Shown piece by piece: positions 22,884-64,000 of a DNA stretch of 64,000 nt. The position numbers and the translations under genes were made by a program. The number at the start of each line of letters is the position of its first letter. The stretch's first letter is position 1. The DNA lies in NCBI GenBank assembly GCA_019614645.1, contig JABWDB010000001.1:4154001-4218000 (forward strand), written 5' to 3'. The DNA is from Stratiolaelaps scimitus. Its lineage: Eukaryota; Arthropoda; Arachnida; Mesostigmata; Laelapidae. Below the pieces are notes generated by a model. The model searched no databases. It was not told the origin of the DNA and was given only the letters and a program-made list of their open reading frames with translations.

Positions 22884-24515
22884 TCTGCCTTGGGTTATGC
22901 TTTATTTTTCTCTAGTTGCAGGAATAAAAAGCTTAATCCAAGTTAGAGCACTTGCTGCCCCATAGCAAATTTGGACAGACAAACATGCGTTTTGTGTAGT
23001 ATTATTATTATTATCATTATTCTGCATGTATTTGTTCTTGAACTTACTCCCTGTGTATTTTTCGTCGTACACTTTGCATCGGTGCGGCGTATAATCTTTC
23101 TTACCATCTATCTGTCTAGGCGGCCAATATGTGCGTATGTTCCAAGGGGCTGTCAGTTGAAATAAGCTTCGATTTCACGTATAGTCTTTTGGTCAGCGGT
23201 CTCGCCGCGATCCCTCGATGGCCCTTTATCGCTATCCGATATATTTGGCAGTAACGAATGGAAACACAAAAAAATCACACAATGCATTTTGGTAACAATC
23301 ATATTGCAACCACGAAGTCAAACGCTAAAATACAATTCTTAGAAAATCTTTACATTTATTTTTTAGCCTGCGTTCGTATTTACACTTGTACATATACACA
23401 GTAAAATCCCATTGGTTCACTATGCTATCAGTTCCGTCATTACGTCGGGTTGACATTATTATAGATCATGCCACAGAATTTTGGGGTTACAGATTCCAAT
23501 ACCCCCGCCCGGCTCGCCCACCTCCTGTAGATATCATTGTCACCTAGGAGAGCGTCGCTCTGTGAAAACACCAAAGCTGTTGATGAGGCATCCATTGTTC
23601 CTGATGGCGCCACTCTTCATCAAATCTAGCGACACTCATCTCATGATAGAATCTGCTAATCCGCTGGGGAATATGTGTATTTCGTTTCACTGCTTTATGT
23701 TTCGCTCTGTTATTAGAATGGACAATTTTGTTTAAATCCCCCCCCCCCCCGCGCCTAATGCTAATGCCATGTCGATACGTGTTGCATGAAACTCTATCTT
23801 ACACTGTACAAGTTGCACGGGCACGCACGTACACACATTCAAGGTTGGCTTCAGTTCGCCCCGCTTCCGCCTGCAGATCTGCGCGTTTGTCCGTAGTTAT
23901 GTGTAATGTGAAATGTACTATATAATGGCACTTGGCGCACGGTACGGCGAGGACCGTATGTCTGGTTTCACTTAATTGGCCAAAACAATTAGAGAACTGT
24001 CGGGCTGACGCTTGATTGCTCAACCTGTGGCATCACGTATGTCTCGGTATAACAACAATGGAGAAGCTCGACAAAAGAACAGAGCGTGAACAAAAATAGT
24101 ATGTACAAGAATTCACCTATAATACGCACACCTACTATTTACAATATGAGGTGTATTCATTAAATTTGATTTTGTCATTATGGCTAACTAACTAAGGCTA
24201 GCTGAGAACCATGTACTACTTTCCAAATTGGAAAACACTATATATATATATGTCTGTCCATATATAACTATGTACAATGCGTTCTGTGGCTCGTTCCTTG
24301 GCACGTCTGCATGTTCCCTGCTAGAGCACTGTTTCGGGAAATAAATAATTAAATAAAGACGCTGTATGAGCCACTCTCCGGGTGAATGCACGCAAGCAAA
24401 ACACTCACGCAACAGAGGCATCGGTGCTGTTCGAGTTGGAAGCCCCTGCCGCCCTCGTTGTCATTGTCGTCGATGTCAATTCGTGTCGCGGCTATTATTT
24501 ACTGAACTGTGTGTG
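22884..24515. other. Region downstream of fat
   Basis: It contains the presumed 3' UTR of fat. A C-run (23737-23750) and a short AT repeat (24240-24250) are present. No other gene recognised. Confidence 0.5.
23355..23360 (-). terminator. ft: Candidate poly(A) signal for fat
   Basis: The first AATAAA on the minus strand after the fat stop codon that I could find, about 1.16 kb downstream. Confidence 0.3.
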
Positions 24516-53298
<28,783 letters not shown>

Positions 53299-53347
53299 CT
53301 GGAACCAAATCGAGGAAGAAGTACATATGTCTAATTAGTATTGTGCA

Positions 53348-53349
<2 letters not shown>

Positions 53350-53389
<40 letters not shown>
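53350..53389. repeat. AT microsatellite
   Basis: 40 bp of AT repeat just upstream of the first visible fat exon. Confidence 0.95.
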
Positions 53390-53392
<3 letters not shown>

Positions 53393-53577
53393 GGCAATAT
53401 TATTAGCGCTATTGCTGCCTCGTTCCGGCTAAACATTGAACGGGGCTAACGCAACGAAGTCATTGGCTCCCTTGGCGCAAACAATAAATCCCCTATTATC
53501 AAATCGAATAAACATCATATGTGAGCCGAATAGGCTCCCATTACAATACAAACACTAATAATGATATGCAATAATAC

Positions 53578-53783
53578 TTAGAGAGATTTATATACAATAC
53601 ATCTACTTTGAATCGTATATAATCCAACTTCGTTGCCTGGCTGTACCGAGTGAGCCATGACACAAACATCAACACCACATAAAACAAAGACTTCCTCCGT
53701 AAATGAGATCATTATTTTGTTGCTCCCAGTTGGCGAAGCAATCTTGATTGTGTCGTAATGCACTGGGATGGACGGGAGTGCAT
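53578..53783 (-). CDS. Possible terminal exon of an unrecognised nested gene
   Basis: A minus-strand frame follows a good acceptor (GCCTATTTTAG) and encodes 67 residues of balanced composition (starting ALPSIPVHYDTIKI, ending CIVYKSL) before TAA. It has no cadherin features. Two upstream donors in the matching phase exist: GTAAGC at 54017 (234 bp away) and GTATGA at 58097. I do not recognise the protein. It may be chance; transcript data would decide. Confidence 0.25.
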
Positions 53784-55375
53784 CTAAAATAGGCGCAGAA
53801 AAGTAATATCAGCTAAATGATCCAAACACATATTATAGGCGGCGAATAGGATAACACGCACAGTTGGAACACCGCGTTTGTGTGTGCGTGTATTTTTTTT
53901 ATTTGGGCTGCACTTTGCCGCGACGACATTCACATCGGATTTCCCCGGGACTAAACCACAGCGGGAGCTGGTGATTGAAATTTCCCATAATTCTCCGAGC
54001 CAATACGATGCTTACCGATATCTGCAACCTGCCACCGGCAAAACCCGTTTCCGAGGCTAGATCCATCCACCCTCCCTCCCCCCCGCCCTCCATTTATCCT
54101 TACTGACGCCGTTGAGGGTCGAAATTGGTTCAGTTCATGTCGAGTCGAACTGAACAATGAATGTCCACCCAGATGTCGTCCGCTCGGCTTGATCCAGCGG
54201 GTTTCGAAGCAGTGTGCGATATTAACGAACGTCGCACGGATCGCTTGTTGTGGCTCAATTTCGAGGGTTTTTTGCTTATCCATCGTTTTTGGCGTCCCCA
54301 CTCTGCAGCGTGAAGTCTCGCCCCTTTTTTGTTTGTTGCAGTACTGTGTCAATTCGTTAATTCGCGAGCTGCCGGCTGGGGGCTTGCAGGGGCCAAAGGG
54401 CAGCTTGTTCGAAGGGGGTATCCGTTTGAAGTTCCTCTTCTGATCGGTGCCTCCCATTCGATAACTATCCTACTCCTCTTAGCCTCCTCCCCCATCTTCA
54501 CGTCCTCTTCACCGTAGCGCCACAGTTCGCCGGCGCAGCTCGCCAGTCTCCGTGGGGCAGCAGCCGAACCAACAGAAGCTACAGGCACGGGCAACGTGAA
54601 TGTAGCAGTAACGGAAAAGCAGATGACAAAACGAGCGGGCGCAGTCGATGCCGCCGATCCTGCCGCTGGCTGCTGCTGCTGCTGCTGAATCAGAAGCCGA
54701 ATCGAAGGAATAACCTCTCACAGAGGAACACATCGACAGAAACGGCAACAGCAATAAGATCAACGCCAGCAGCAGATGCCAAAGCCGCTCTGTCGGTGTA
54801 AGTGCTTCACTCGGTTCCTGCGGCGGTTGCTGCTGCTGCTGCTGACGCCTCTATGGAGCGCTCACTGTTAAACGCCGCCTCACGAAGTGGCGATTCCCGA
54901 TGGCGACCCCGTCAGTGGTAGTCAGTTGCACCTCGTGGCCTGTATGGCAGAGGGCATGACTACCGACAGGTCTCGGGCTGTCTCTCTGTCGACGCACAGA
55001 CAAAAATACAGACATGTATGTACAGTGTATATAGAGAGATCATACAGTTGATCAGACGCGACGGTAACAGAAGCAGCAGCAGCAATAGCATAAGCAAAGT
55101 AGGGGCCGCAGCCGACCTTTCCGAGGGCGGCACTCGGGGCTAGCCGCTGCCACTGCGGCCGCAGGGGAAGCAATCGTGGCCATCGTCGTCCGCTCGATCA
55201 ACAGCAGCAGCAGCGGCAGGACGTCGTTCAATTTAGCCATTGGCGTTGGTGATCACGGACCGTGTGGAACAGATCCGACATCTCCCCCCCCCCGGGCGAT
55301 CGACCACCGAAAACTTCATCGTGAGCTCAGCTAGAGCAGGCACAGAAGTAAAATCAGACGCATGTATTATGTACA

Positions 55376-55377
<2 letters not shown>

Positions 55378-55427
<50 letters not shown>

Positions 55428-55428
55428 A
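55378..55428. repeat. Compound AT/GT microsatellite
   Basis: An AT repeat passing into a short GT repeat. Confidence 0.95.
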
Positions 55429-57614
55429 TAATGTGTGCTTCGTAGAACAAATAACTCTTCTCATGTTATAGACATGCTTCGACCTCTCTATCACACTTGG
55501 TACACTCTCCACCGTGAGCACTCACTATGAGATACCGTGACCGCTAGCCGTCTCACCATGCTCTCCCTATTGCTGCGACTGCGAGTTTCTATATAGTAGC
55601 AGCAGCAAGAACGAACCATGTTTAGACAAGAAAGCAGTTCGACTAGTCGATACGTATCAGAACAACAGTACAACAGGTAGAATAGTAACGAAATAGAACG
55701 GCTTTATCATCTCCCTCGCTCTCTATTTGGTTCGCCTGCCTACAGGTCGATCGCCGCTGCAGTCATACGTGGCGGCCCGAGGCGTTCACGACTAAACTGA
55801 ACAGAGAGATAGGTAAGGATAGCTGTATAGAAGGAATCGCGAAAAACGATTTAAGTAGGTTTTCGTAAGAGCTTTGATTTGTTGCACTAGGATTAGACCA
55901 GTGTCTCCTCTGTAGCCCTCACGAAGTTCTCCACAGGATGGCAGCATCCGAAAGAGAGAGATGGGGTGGTAGGAGGTGGAGAAAATGATTAACTTGTAAT
56001 CAGAGAGTAAGAAATTAATTATCTCGGTAAATCAAAGAAATCATCTTTCCTCACTCGTGATAACCAGCAGGAGGGAGAGGGGGAGACAGAGGGGTCAAAA
56101 AACACAACAGCTTTGATAGGCCTAATTAGTATACGATACATAGAATTTGGCGTAGCGTGCCTGGGTTCTTCAAATTAAATCAAGAAGCTTGAGGAACTAA
56201 TAACAATTAGTTATGATATTAAACGAGGATACTTGTACGTGGATACCCCGCTTGTGGTCACTCAAGATGTTGAATCTTGAAAAAAGATTTGAGAACTGTA
56301 AGAATTAGAGGGACTGGGCTATTTCAGCGAACACCGGCCAATTTCTACAAGAATGCAATCTAGTGCTGCGCCGATGAGTTATACCTGAATGGGCATTAAC
56401 TCAGCTCTTGAATGACAAATATTTGATTTGTTCATATTTGGGATACGGCTAGATTAGTCATGGAGACACAATCGAATCCCATTCTCTTGAAACGCCTACG
56501 GCGGTGCACACAAGCGTACAAGTGGTCCACAAACTAGCCCATCCGATGGCTATAGCTATTTGGTCAGAGCCCACTGAAGGGCAGGTTTTCAAAAAGGCGC
56601 GAAGACTCGGGTTGCACCTGTTGTCATGTGGACTGTTGCGTCCGACGGTCGACCCCTATGAGAGCACGTACATAATCTACTGAATGATGTCCTCTTGCGA
56701 CGTAATTCAGTTCATTCATCTTTATCCTCTACAAATGCACGTGATACGTCCAAGATCCGAATAAAGCTGGACAACAACAAACCTCACCACAAACAGTGGC
56801 CAAATATAGCGTTTCCCATTTCAGTCAACGACACACAACGTCAGCTGACACAAACACCACAAGAGTGGTTTCAAGCGGAATACTCGATAACTTTTCAGCA
56901 TTTATCTGCCATTATACATAGCCACTACACACACACACACACCCAAGAAGACAGCCAGGCCGCACGACCGACACGGGCACAACAGCTTCAAGTTATATTA
57001 GACGTGCAGGAAGATCAGTGTTCAGCTAAGAAAAAGAAAAGACACGTAACGAATCTATCTTCTCACAGCTCCCTCCCTCGTCTTTGAGATAATTTGCCTC
57101 ATCAATAATCTCCATATATGAGCCGAGAGATTTTATTCGATGACGTGATTCGCTCGCCGGCACCATCAAGTCGGCCTTTAAAATTCAAATTTGATAAATT
57201 TTAATTTTATTCATTTTTTTCTCTCCCTCTCTCTCTCGCCAGCGTGCTCTTATTTGTCATATCTGTCTCTATGTAATGATACAGCAGCACTACAATACTA
57301 CAAGTATTATATATATATATGTCTACACGTCGGTGTGAGTCCACGAGCAACGGGTTCAGCGACCCTCATCAAAAATGGGGAGGCTCGCGAGCGACTGTTC
57401 TCGCCAACTGTTCGCGTCTCACAGTTTCTAATTTTGCTTTTAAAGATTTTAGGTTAATTAGTATTGCTACTTGTATATATATATATATATATGTCTACAT
57501 AAATCTGTATAATGTCGCTGTGCTTTTTACAACTTCTGTCAGAGCTGACTTCATCGTGTTCGGTCTGTCGCTAGATGTGATGTGATGCTATTTGTCATTA
57601 ATGACACATTTGTT

Positions 57615-57617
<3 letters not shown>

Positions 57618-57702
<85 letters not shown>
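57618..57702. repeat. AT microsatellite
   Basis: About 85 bp of pure AT repeat. Confidence 0.97.
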
Positions 57703-57703
<1 letters not shown>

Positions 57704-58097
57704 GGCCGAATCTTGCCTTCACCCGTTTTTAATTCTTCGTTTCTTCTCTCAGCGCACACTCCGATCGGTCCGCTATCCTTTTTCGTTATGTTTTTATTTC
57801 TAAACTTAATTAAGGCTACCCACGTTTAGAGCCGGTGGCGACTGTCGTTCGCCTTTGTGGCGGCATCTATATACCGCGCCACGAAAGGCGCAAAAGATAT
57901 TGCCGCCCGACAGATGCATTGTTCACAAATCAGCCGCCGCAATATTAGATCGACTCCGGTACCTTGGCTCTTCTTCGCCGTCGTCGTTTTCATAGAGTGG
58001 GACTGTCCGATGTGAGGGTTCCTTTTAACGCCTTGCCCACCATCCGATGAGTGAGCTTCTCAATGATTCTTTCATTTTTAATAAAAATTAATCATAC

Positions 58098-58269
58098 CAA
58101 ATTGTATTGTTGCTTGATCGCGGTCCTTCCACTGCTCGAGCACAATTACTAAATTACTAGCAATAGATAAAACATCAACGATATCTACGGTGGTGAGACA
58201 GGCACGCTCGTAGCGGAGTTTAACAGTCCTCCTTTGATCGAGAGGGTCAGGAACTCTTTTTTTCGCCAT
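58098..58269 (-). CDS. Possible first exon of an unrecognised small gene
   Basis: An ATG in good context opens 57 codons (starting MAKKRVPDPLDQRR, ending KDRDQATIQF) and ends at a GTATGA donor in phase 1, which would fit the exon at 53578-53783. The product would be 125 residues if joined directly. No family recognised; low confidence. Confidence 0.2.
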
Positions 58270-58700
58270 AGTTTCTGGGCAGATGTGGGGTATATACACG
58301 TAATATAATAATATTAATAATAATAGTCTCCTATCAGGGGAGACCCTATGCTTCCTCAGGGGTTATCATCAGTCTTCTATGGAAGCTTGTCGAACAAAGT
58401 CGTTGCAACGGATTGCGTCCCTCGGCACAGGTGGATGCACTACTGCTGCTCGTGGTCGAACTAATCTTACCATATTGGCTTTTGCTCAAACTGCTGATAA
58501 TCCAATTGCTCCCAGATCCGATTGAGACTCGTTCCCATACAGAACCCAACGCAATGCTACGCAATATTATTATTGTTATTGAAATATAATTCGTCTCTAA
58601 GGCCTATTTATTGAGTCTCACGAGTAATGCATAAAAAAATCGCATTCAGCCGCGCATACATGTATACCTCCTTGTGTTCATCAGATGCCTGCTCTCCGCT

Positions 58701-58714
58701 TCATCAGATGGCAG
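58701..58714 (+). promoter_or_regulatory. CTCF-like motif in upstream fat intron
   Basis: TCATCAGATGGCAG matches the CTCF core at 12 of 14 positions. Single weak motif; binding is not shown. Confidence 0.2.
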
Positions 58715-60723
58715 CGAGTGCATCACACTCTAGACATCCTATGGAATACTCATAGCTAGCACAACGATAGGTTAGGACATGTTGTGTTGGAATGATGACC
58801 ATCTATCATATCATATTTGTGTGGAATGTCAACAACACAAATAGCTTGTGTGTGAGGTCAACCCGGCGGTGAGATCCCAGTAGGCTACGTCGATAGTCGA
58901 GAGCACATTCAAACAACACTCCGAGTGTGCTCCGTCCGCGTTCGGTTACAACGTCAAATGACGGCAACATGACAACAACGAACTAATCATCAATCACATT
59001 CGTAACAATCTCAGTCAAATGCTCGAAGCGGCCCCAAGCGATGTGTATGGGTGAGTGTGAGCGTATCTTTATACACGGACAACCACACACGATTCGTGTA
59101 GTATCTGCGGTTTCAACACGTATCCAGCGACGGGGACGGCAAATTGCTGCTCTTATCGAATACGTATGGGCGGTGGGGGACATATACATATCACACCTAT
59201 GAGTTGTTTGCCAGCCTCCCGCCTTCAGATTGTTCTCGTCGGCCGGTATCGATGATGGTGCCGATACCACGGGAATGTGACAATTCACGAGGAGCGCCGA
59301 CGGTTGGATTGTGTAACGAATGATTGTAACGAATGCCAACTATTGTAGAGATGGACACTTGTGACCTCCTCTACCGACCTCGTCGACAGACAGGATATTC
59401 GTCAAACGTCACAGAGAAGACTAATCAATATTCGATTATGTTGAATGTAGACAGACATTTTGCACTCTCTTATAAACGCGTACTCGTCGTGCCTTACATA
59501 TAAAATAACGTAAGAGAGCGAGAGAGAGAGAGAGCACATAGTGAGATTTTAAGCAATTGTTGCAGTATAGCTTTTTTTTTTCTTTCTTGTTATTTTGTTG
59601 ATATACGCCCGTCCATGTTAAAGATTTATTTATTGAGAAAAATTACGTTCAAGATCGTCCTGCGCTGCGAAGTTGCTATCGAATTACATAATCGTTTGTG
59701 TATGCATATGTTGTACTGAAGATGCATACATTTCGTCTGATTTTCTCACTCAACGAAATCATTATCTTCATACGTGTGGCATTTCCCAACTCTTGAGTGG
59801 TTCGGAAATCAATTCATTTCTATGTAGTGCTAGCCGTCGTCTCAGCAAATGCACGCAGACAGCGCACCGGGTGAAGAGTGACTACGATGAGTTTAACGCT
59901 CGTTAACGTAAAGTGGACGTTAAATGTTGGCTGAGAGTCAGCTCGAGTATGCGATTTGAAAAATCATTTACGACGCAACGTGCCACACTCGATTCACAGT
60001 GAGGGCAGCGGCGTCCACACGAGTTCGAAATTGATGGTGGTTCTCTGTCGAAACATTTAAATTCAGCAAAAAAAAAAACAACTCGGATAAGTCTCGTTAT
60101 CTGCTCTATTGTTGAGCTCTCGTCAATCATTATCTTTGTATCTTCCTTGCATTTGTCATCGGTGCTGCTATCGCCTGCCACACAGTTGTCATTACAGTCG
60201 GGCTCGCTGTTGTTATTGCTGCTATTGTTGTTGTTGTTATTGTTGTTGTTGTTTTCGCTAGTGCAGTGGTGGCTGTGTTGCCGGCTGTCGCGTGCGTAAA
60301 TATCGTAAGCGTTTTGCAAAGCATACAGGGTATGTAGATGTTCACTTGTCTGATGTTCGTTTGCTATAATAGATATTATGATATTCGTGTCTCTTTGTTC
60401 GCTCCCCTCTATTCCCCTCTGCTTCCGTCGTGCGAGTCTTCATCTCGTTTAAAGTCGCCCATAGTATTCGATTCTAAATAATATCGTCGCTTTCGTCTAT
60501 CTATTCGCTGCTGCTGCTGCCGTCGCCTAATGTTGGTGTTGTAGAGTCAGAAGCGTCGAGGCTGTTATGTGCCGGTCACGACACAATAGGCAGGCCGCTC
60601 GGCGACGCACCATATGCGTGCACGACGTCCCACACGCGCACACACACATACATACATACAATCACTCACACGCTCACTCACCAAAACTCAATAAACATAT
60701 AACGGGTATATACAAAAAAAAAT

Positions 60724-60726
<3 letters not shown>

Positions 60727-60776
<50 letters not shown>
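60727..60776. repeat. Compound AT/GT microsatellite
   Basis: An AT repeat passing into GT repeat, about 50 bp. Confidence 0.95.
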
Positions 60777-63170
60777 TCTTTTTTAGTCTTCTGTCGCCGA
60801 CGCAATCTGCGCGCAAAAGCAGAATTCTGCTGTCGCTGGCCCTTTGCTCAAGTCCGCGCGGAGCTGACCGCGGCAACGACGAACTGCCGTTCGAAACGGC
60901 AGCTTCAGCAAATCTTCGGCTCTTTGAAGCTCTTCGGTAACAACACCAGCGGTGGCGGCGGCGGCGCTTGCGGGTAGCGCCATAGTGAAAATCGTCACCG
61001 GGGTCGCCTCACTCAGTCAGCAGCAGCAGCAGCCGCAGAAGCAAAAAGACCCTGACGCGGGCGACAACGAAACGTCAACAGTGAACGGTGACGATGGTAG
61101 CGGCGACAAGCACACGATACAGGACGCCGGCCGTTGAACGGCAAGTGGCTAAACTTTCGGTCGTTCGTTAGTCCGTTCAGCCGAATGGCTAAAAGCGCCA
61201 AAACTGATTCCGTCCTGACGTTACCGCCTCGTTTTGGGTTGTCGCTCGCTGCTCTGCTCGACTCAGTTCGCCCTCCACAATTTGGAGCCACTTTTTAAAC
61301 GATTTACGATGATCGTGATCTGCTGTGCTAGTCCCGTGACAGCGGCCGGCCGAAGTATTAGCGCGGTGCGGTGTGGTGGGCTCAGCAACAGCAGGCGGCG
61401 ACAATGAGACGAGCAAGAGGGGACGGCAAGGAAAGCCAGTGCATTTTTTGCAAATATATAATAATAATAATAATACACTGCTCGTCTCAACTTCGAAGGA
61501 GAGGTGAAGCGGCTCAGACTTCAACTAGGCGAACAAATGACGATACGACAGCCAATATAAAGGCCACTCACGTGGCTGAAAATCGATTGCATAAATCACG
61601 CAGTTGAGAGCATGCAGCAATTGGAGGTATGGAGGGACTGTAGCGTGGATTAGCCAAGATGAGGCTGGCGTATTGAAACCGCATTCTTGCGGGGGGGGAT
61701 CTCATATACAATTGACGGTCTACGATTTCATGTGCAATGTCGGGCTATGACGAACGAACGAACAAATGAATATAGATGAATCGCGAATTGGAATGGGAAA
61801 TTAATAGACAGGAAACACACGGGACAGATCCTCGAGTCGCGCCATGAATTGGTGGCAATAGAGGACTCGAAACCGACTGATTCGGCAGGCCACGATACTC
61901 ATCTTGTTAGTTTCGAATTCGGTGGCCGACGATAATTGAGCCTGCCATACAGATTCGATTCGTTAGCGATACCTGGCGAGATATATGGACTGGTCGGCGA
62001 TGTGGACTGGTCGGCGGTGTGGACTATACTACACTGATTTACCGTTTTTCTGCAGACAAGGCATTAACTGTACATTCGCGTCTTGAAGCTCAATATGGTC
62101 AGTCACACAATTCAGGGAAGAGAATACAGATTACAAATTAAAGGCATTGTTGACGATATTGGTGATAATGCGGTACCGAGACCAAATATTCTGTTGGTGT
62201 AAATTATTACCTATCAGCAAATTAGAGAAGAAATTAACCACTCGCTCCTGAAGGAGAAATTAACTACTATTTCTATTGCTCCCTCATTATCACGATAATG
62301 GAGCTACAAAGGGCGGAGAGTAAAGCTCGATAGAACGCATTGGCTATCTTCAGGCCACTCCCTGATATCGAAGTCGGACCCGACCCTGAAGCGGACTAAC
62401 TAGTTTCATATATATATATATATATCCCATATTTCCCATATATAATCGTTGCGTTCGCCTCTCTCGTTCGTTCGTACGGCAGCCGCTGAGCCTGCAGCCA
62501 GCGCTAAAACTATAATAAGTTCCGTGTGTACATGCAGCAGCAGCAGCAACAACAACAGCCCTAGCAATAGGGGGGGGGGGGGGCACAAGTTTTGAACGAT
62601 ATGTGAGCCACACAAGCAGCCCATGCCAGCGATCGGAGCCTACGTCGGAATCGAAGTGATGCTGCCGCGATGCTGTCTGCATACAGGCCACAAGGCGCGC
62701 TGGAACTTGGGAACGCCCTGCTCCGCTTCGATCGCGTTAACGCGCCTCTTCGTAAACGCTCAACACACATCGCTCGTATGGTCGCATAGCCGAATCACCG
62801 TTGTCGTCGTCGTCATCATTTGTCTGCTTGTCTGGCACTTGGCCCTCCCTTGGTCCCTATCGTATCTGTCGACTGACACTGTTCATCGAGCAGTCGCTTA
62901 CTGGCTCCGCCGGAGTCACCGTCCGGTCATATACGTCCGTACGTGGACGCAACACAAACAGTTTGATCTCTTCACATCATTCTGTTCTTGTTGTTGCTGC
63001 TGCTGCCTTTGGCTGCCGCTTTTGATGTTGGCTGCCGCGTCTCGGGAGGTGGGGCAAGGATATGTCCAATGAGCAGTAGTGTTGCCGAGAGCCGGCTTGA
63101 ACAGAATAACGAGCAACGCGTTCGTCGTGGAGGCTAGTCAAGTGAAGCAATGGACGCTCCCTAAACTTCA

Positions 63171-63190
63171 AGCGAGGCCCGGGCCTCGCT
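63171..63190. repeat. Perfect 20 bp palindrome
   Basis: AGCGAGGCCCGGGCCTCGCT is its own reverse complement. It sits in a GC-rich island; function unknown. Confidence 0.9.
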
Positions 63191-64000
63191 CGAGGTTTAT
63201 GCGCCCGCGGCACCCACTTATAGAATTCATAGTGTCCTTACAGAGCCGGCTGGTCCACAGCGCTTCTCTGAAGCCGCTGTAGCGAAGCCGAACTGGCAAA
63301 CTTCGAAATACCTCCCCGATCGGGCTGGCCATCGATACCACCTCATGTTGCCGCGCGAGCTATCTCTCCATCTATCTATATCACCCCCATCGTCTTTTAT
63401 AAGCCAGCACCATCAGCACCTTTGGGAGGCGGCAAGAACTTTGTCAGTGATAACCTCTATCGTATCTGTCGAAGCGTTGCGTTTGTCTCGTTGTCTGTTC
63501 GGGGAGCACTACAGGCCTTCTTGAAAATAGTTAGACATTCGGGTCGGCTGCACGGTTAGGTCATATGAGGACGTAGAGAGCTTGGGTTTATATAGATATA
63601 ATAGTTGTAACGGCGTCGGGGTGAGCGGTTCACCGGGATGGACTCAACTGTCATGCGTCCTTAAACCAACACAATATAGAAACGCTACGATCTTCTACCT
63701 CTTGACAGATTAATATAATGCCCCTCGAATTCGAACACAAAATGCTTTCGGCAACCCGCACAGGTTTATGAAGGCAGAATATAGTCATGTTTTTTGTGTA
63801 GCATTGTTTTTTGCTGTTCGAAGACGCTTTCGATTTAAGAAAGCCCGCCTCCGATACCACTCGTATGCAACTTTTCCTTGTGAATTTGTTTTATCCTCAC
63901 AGACCACACCGAGTCAGATAAGCATTTTTATCGCGAGTGCCGCACTTTTTCAAGCGTATTGATCAATACCCCACAGTATGATTGGGTCACCTCGATGCAT

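Larger units (their letters stand above)
53299..64000. other. Upstream intron of fat, to the window edge
   Basis: No cadherin exon occurs here, so the next N-terminal exon of fat must be beyond 64 kb. The stretch holds AT microsatellites, triplet islands (54.1-55.3, 60.5-61.6 and 62.4-63.3 kb) and two weak candidate exons listed separately. Confidence 0.55.

Noticed and set aside
53951..54457. 168-codon minus-strand frame
   Set aside because: No recognisable domain; it might contribute a small exon through the GTAAGC at 54017, but the frame as a whole is not supported.
56695..57087. 130-codon plus-strand frame
   Set aside because: It contains a CA-repeat-coded stretch and lysine runs; no family recognised.
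58983..59339. 118-codon minus-strand frame
   Set aside because: Composition is not clearly coding, no domain or paired splice sites; left as chance.
62858..63475. 16 bp direct repeat (CTATCGTATCTGTCGA)
   Set aside because: One exact 16-mer pair in 64 kb is expected by chance about half the time.

Overview
The window is eukaryotic and reads as arthropod nuclear DNA. Genes are split by GT-AG introns, the promoter seen has a TATA-like box with an arthropod TCAGT initiator, and the proteins are a Gasp-type cuticle chitin-binding protein, Pelota and the giant cadherin Fat. Long AT and GA microsatellites, a Tc1/mariner relic with TA ends and a decayed non-LTR reverse transcriptase complete the picture. 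A chelicerate, perhaps a mite or tick, is my guess from overall style; the sequence alone does not prove it.

Layout. (1) 1-10.3 kb, plus strand: Gasp / obstructor-C (CPAP3 family), five coding exons, 262 residues, with a recognisable core promoter and a 5.1 kb first intron rich in triplet repeats. (2) 14.3-19.9 kb, minus strand: pelota (ribosome rescue), eight coding exons that join in frame to 386 residues. One intron uses a GC-AG boundary and another carries a 1,057 bp Tc1-like relic. Gasp and pelota are convergent. (3) 19.9-24.5 kb: intergenic, holding a broken, frame-shifted LINE-type reverse transcriptase (about 21.2-22.7 kb, minus). (4) 24.5-53.3 kb, minus strand: the C-terminal 3,483 residues of Fat (FAT4/Drosophila Fat type) in thirteen exons: 18 complete cadherin repeats plus the end of another, a membrane-proximal region, four EGF, laminin G, EGF, laminin G, one membrane helix and a cytoplasmic tail of about 575 residues. 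The N-terminal part (roughly 15-16 cadherin repeats, from the usual count of 34) must lie to the right of the window. (5) 53.3-64 kb: upstream intron of fat, without cadherin exons, with at most two weak candidate small exons.

Between the coding blocks, GC-rich, triplet-repeat islands that usually carry a GA/CT tract recur (just upstream of Gasp, Gasp intron 1, and about 40.6-42.8, 45.9-47.2, 49.9-51.1, 54.1-55.3, 60.5-61.6 and 62.4-63.3 kb). They produce many long but low-complexity open frames that I do not regard as genes. The three genes have unrelated jobs: Gasp organises chitin in cuticle, Pelota rescues stalled ribosomes, and Fat controls planar polarity and Hippo growth signalling. 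I see no functional cluster and no clearly new biological system. The most interesting leads are the GC-AG intron, a two-copy dispersed repeat that looks like a retroelement 3' end, a threefold HSRQxSRDS motif in the Fat tail, predicted calcium-poor cadherin linkers, the GA/triplet islands, and an inverted pair of CTCF-like sites around the Gasp promoter.
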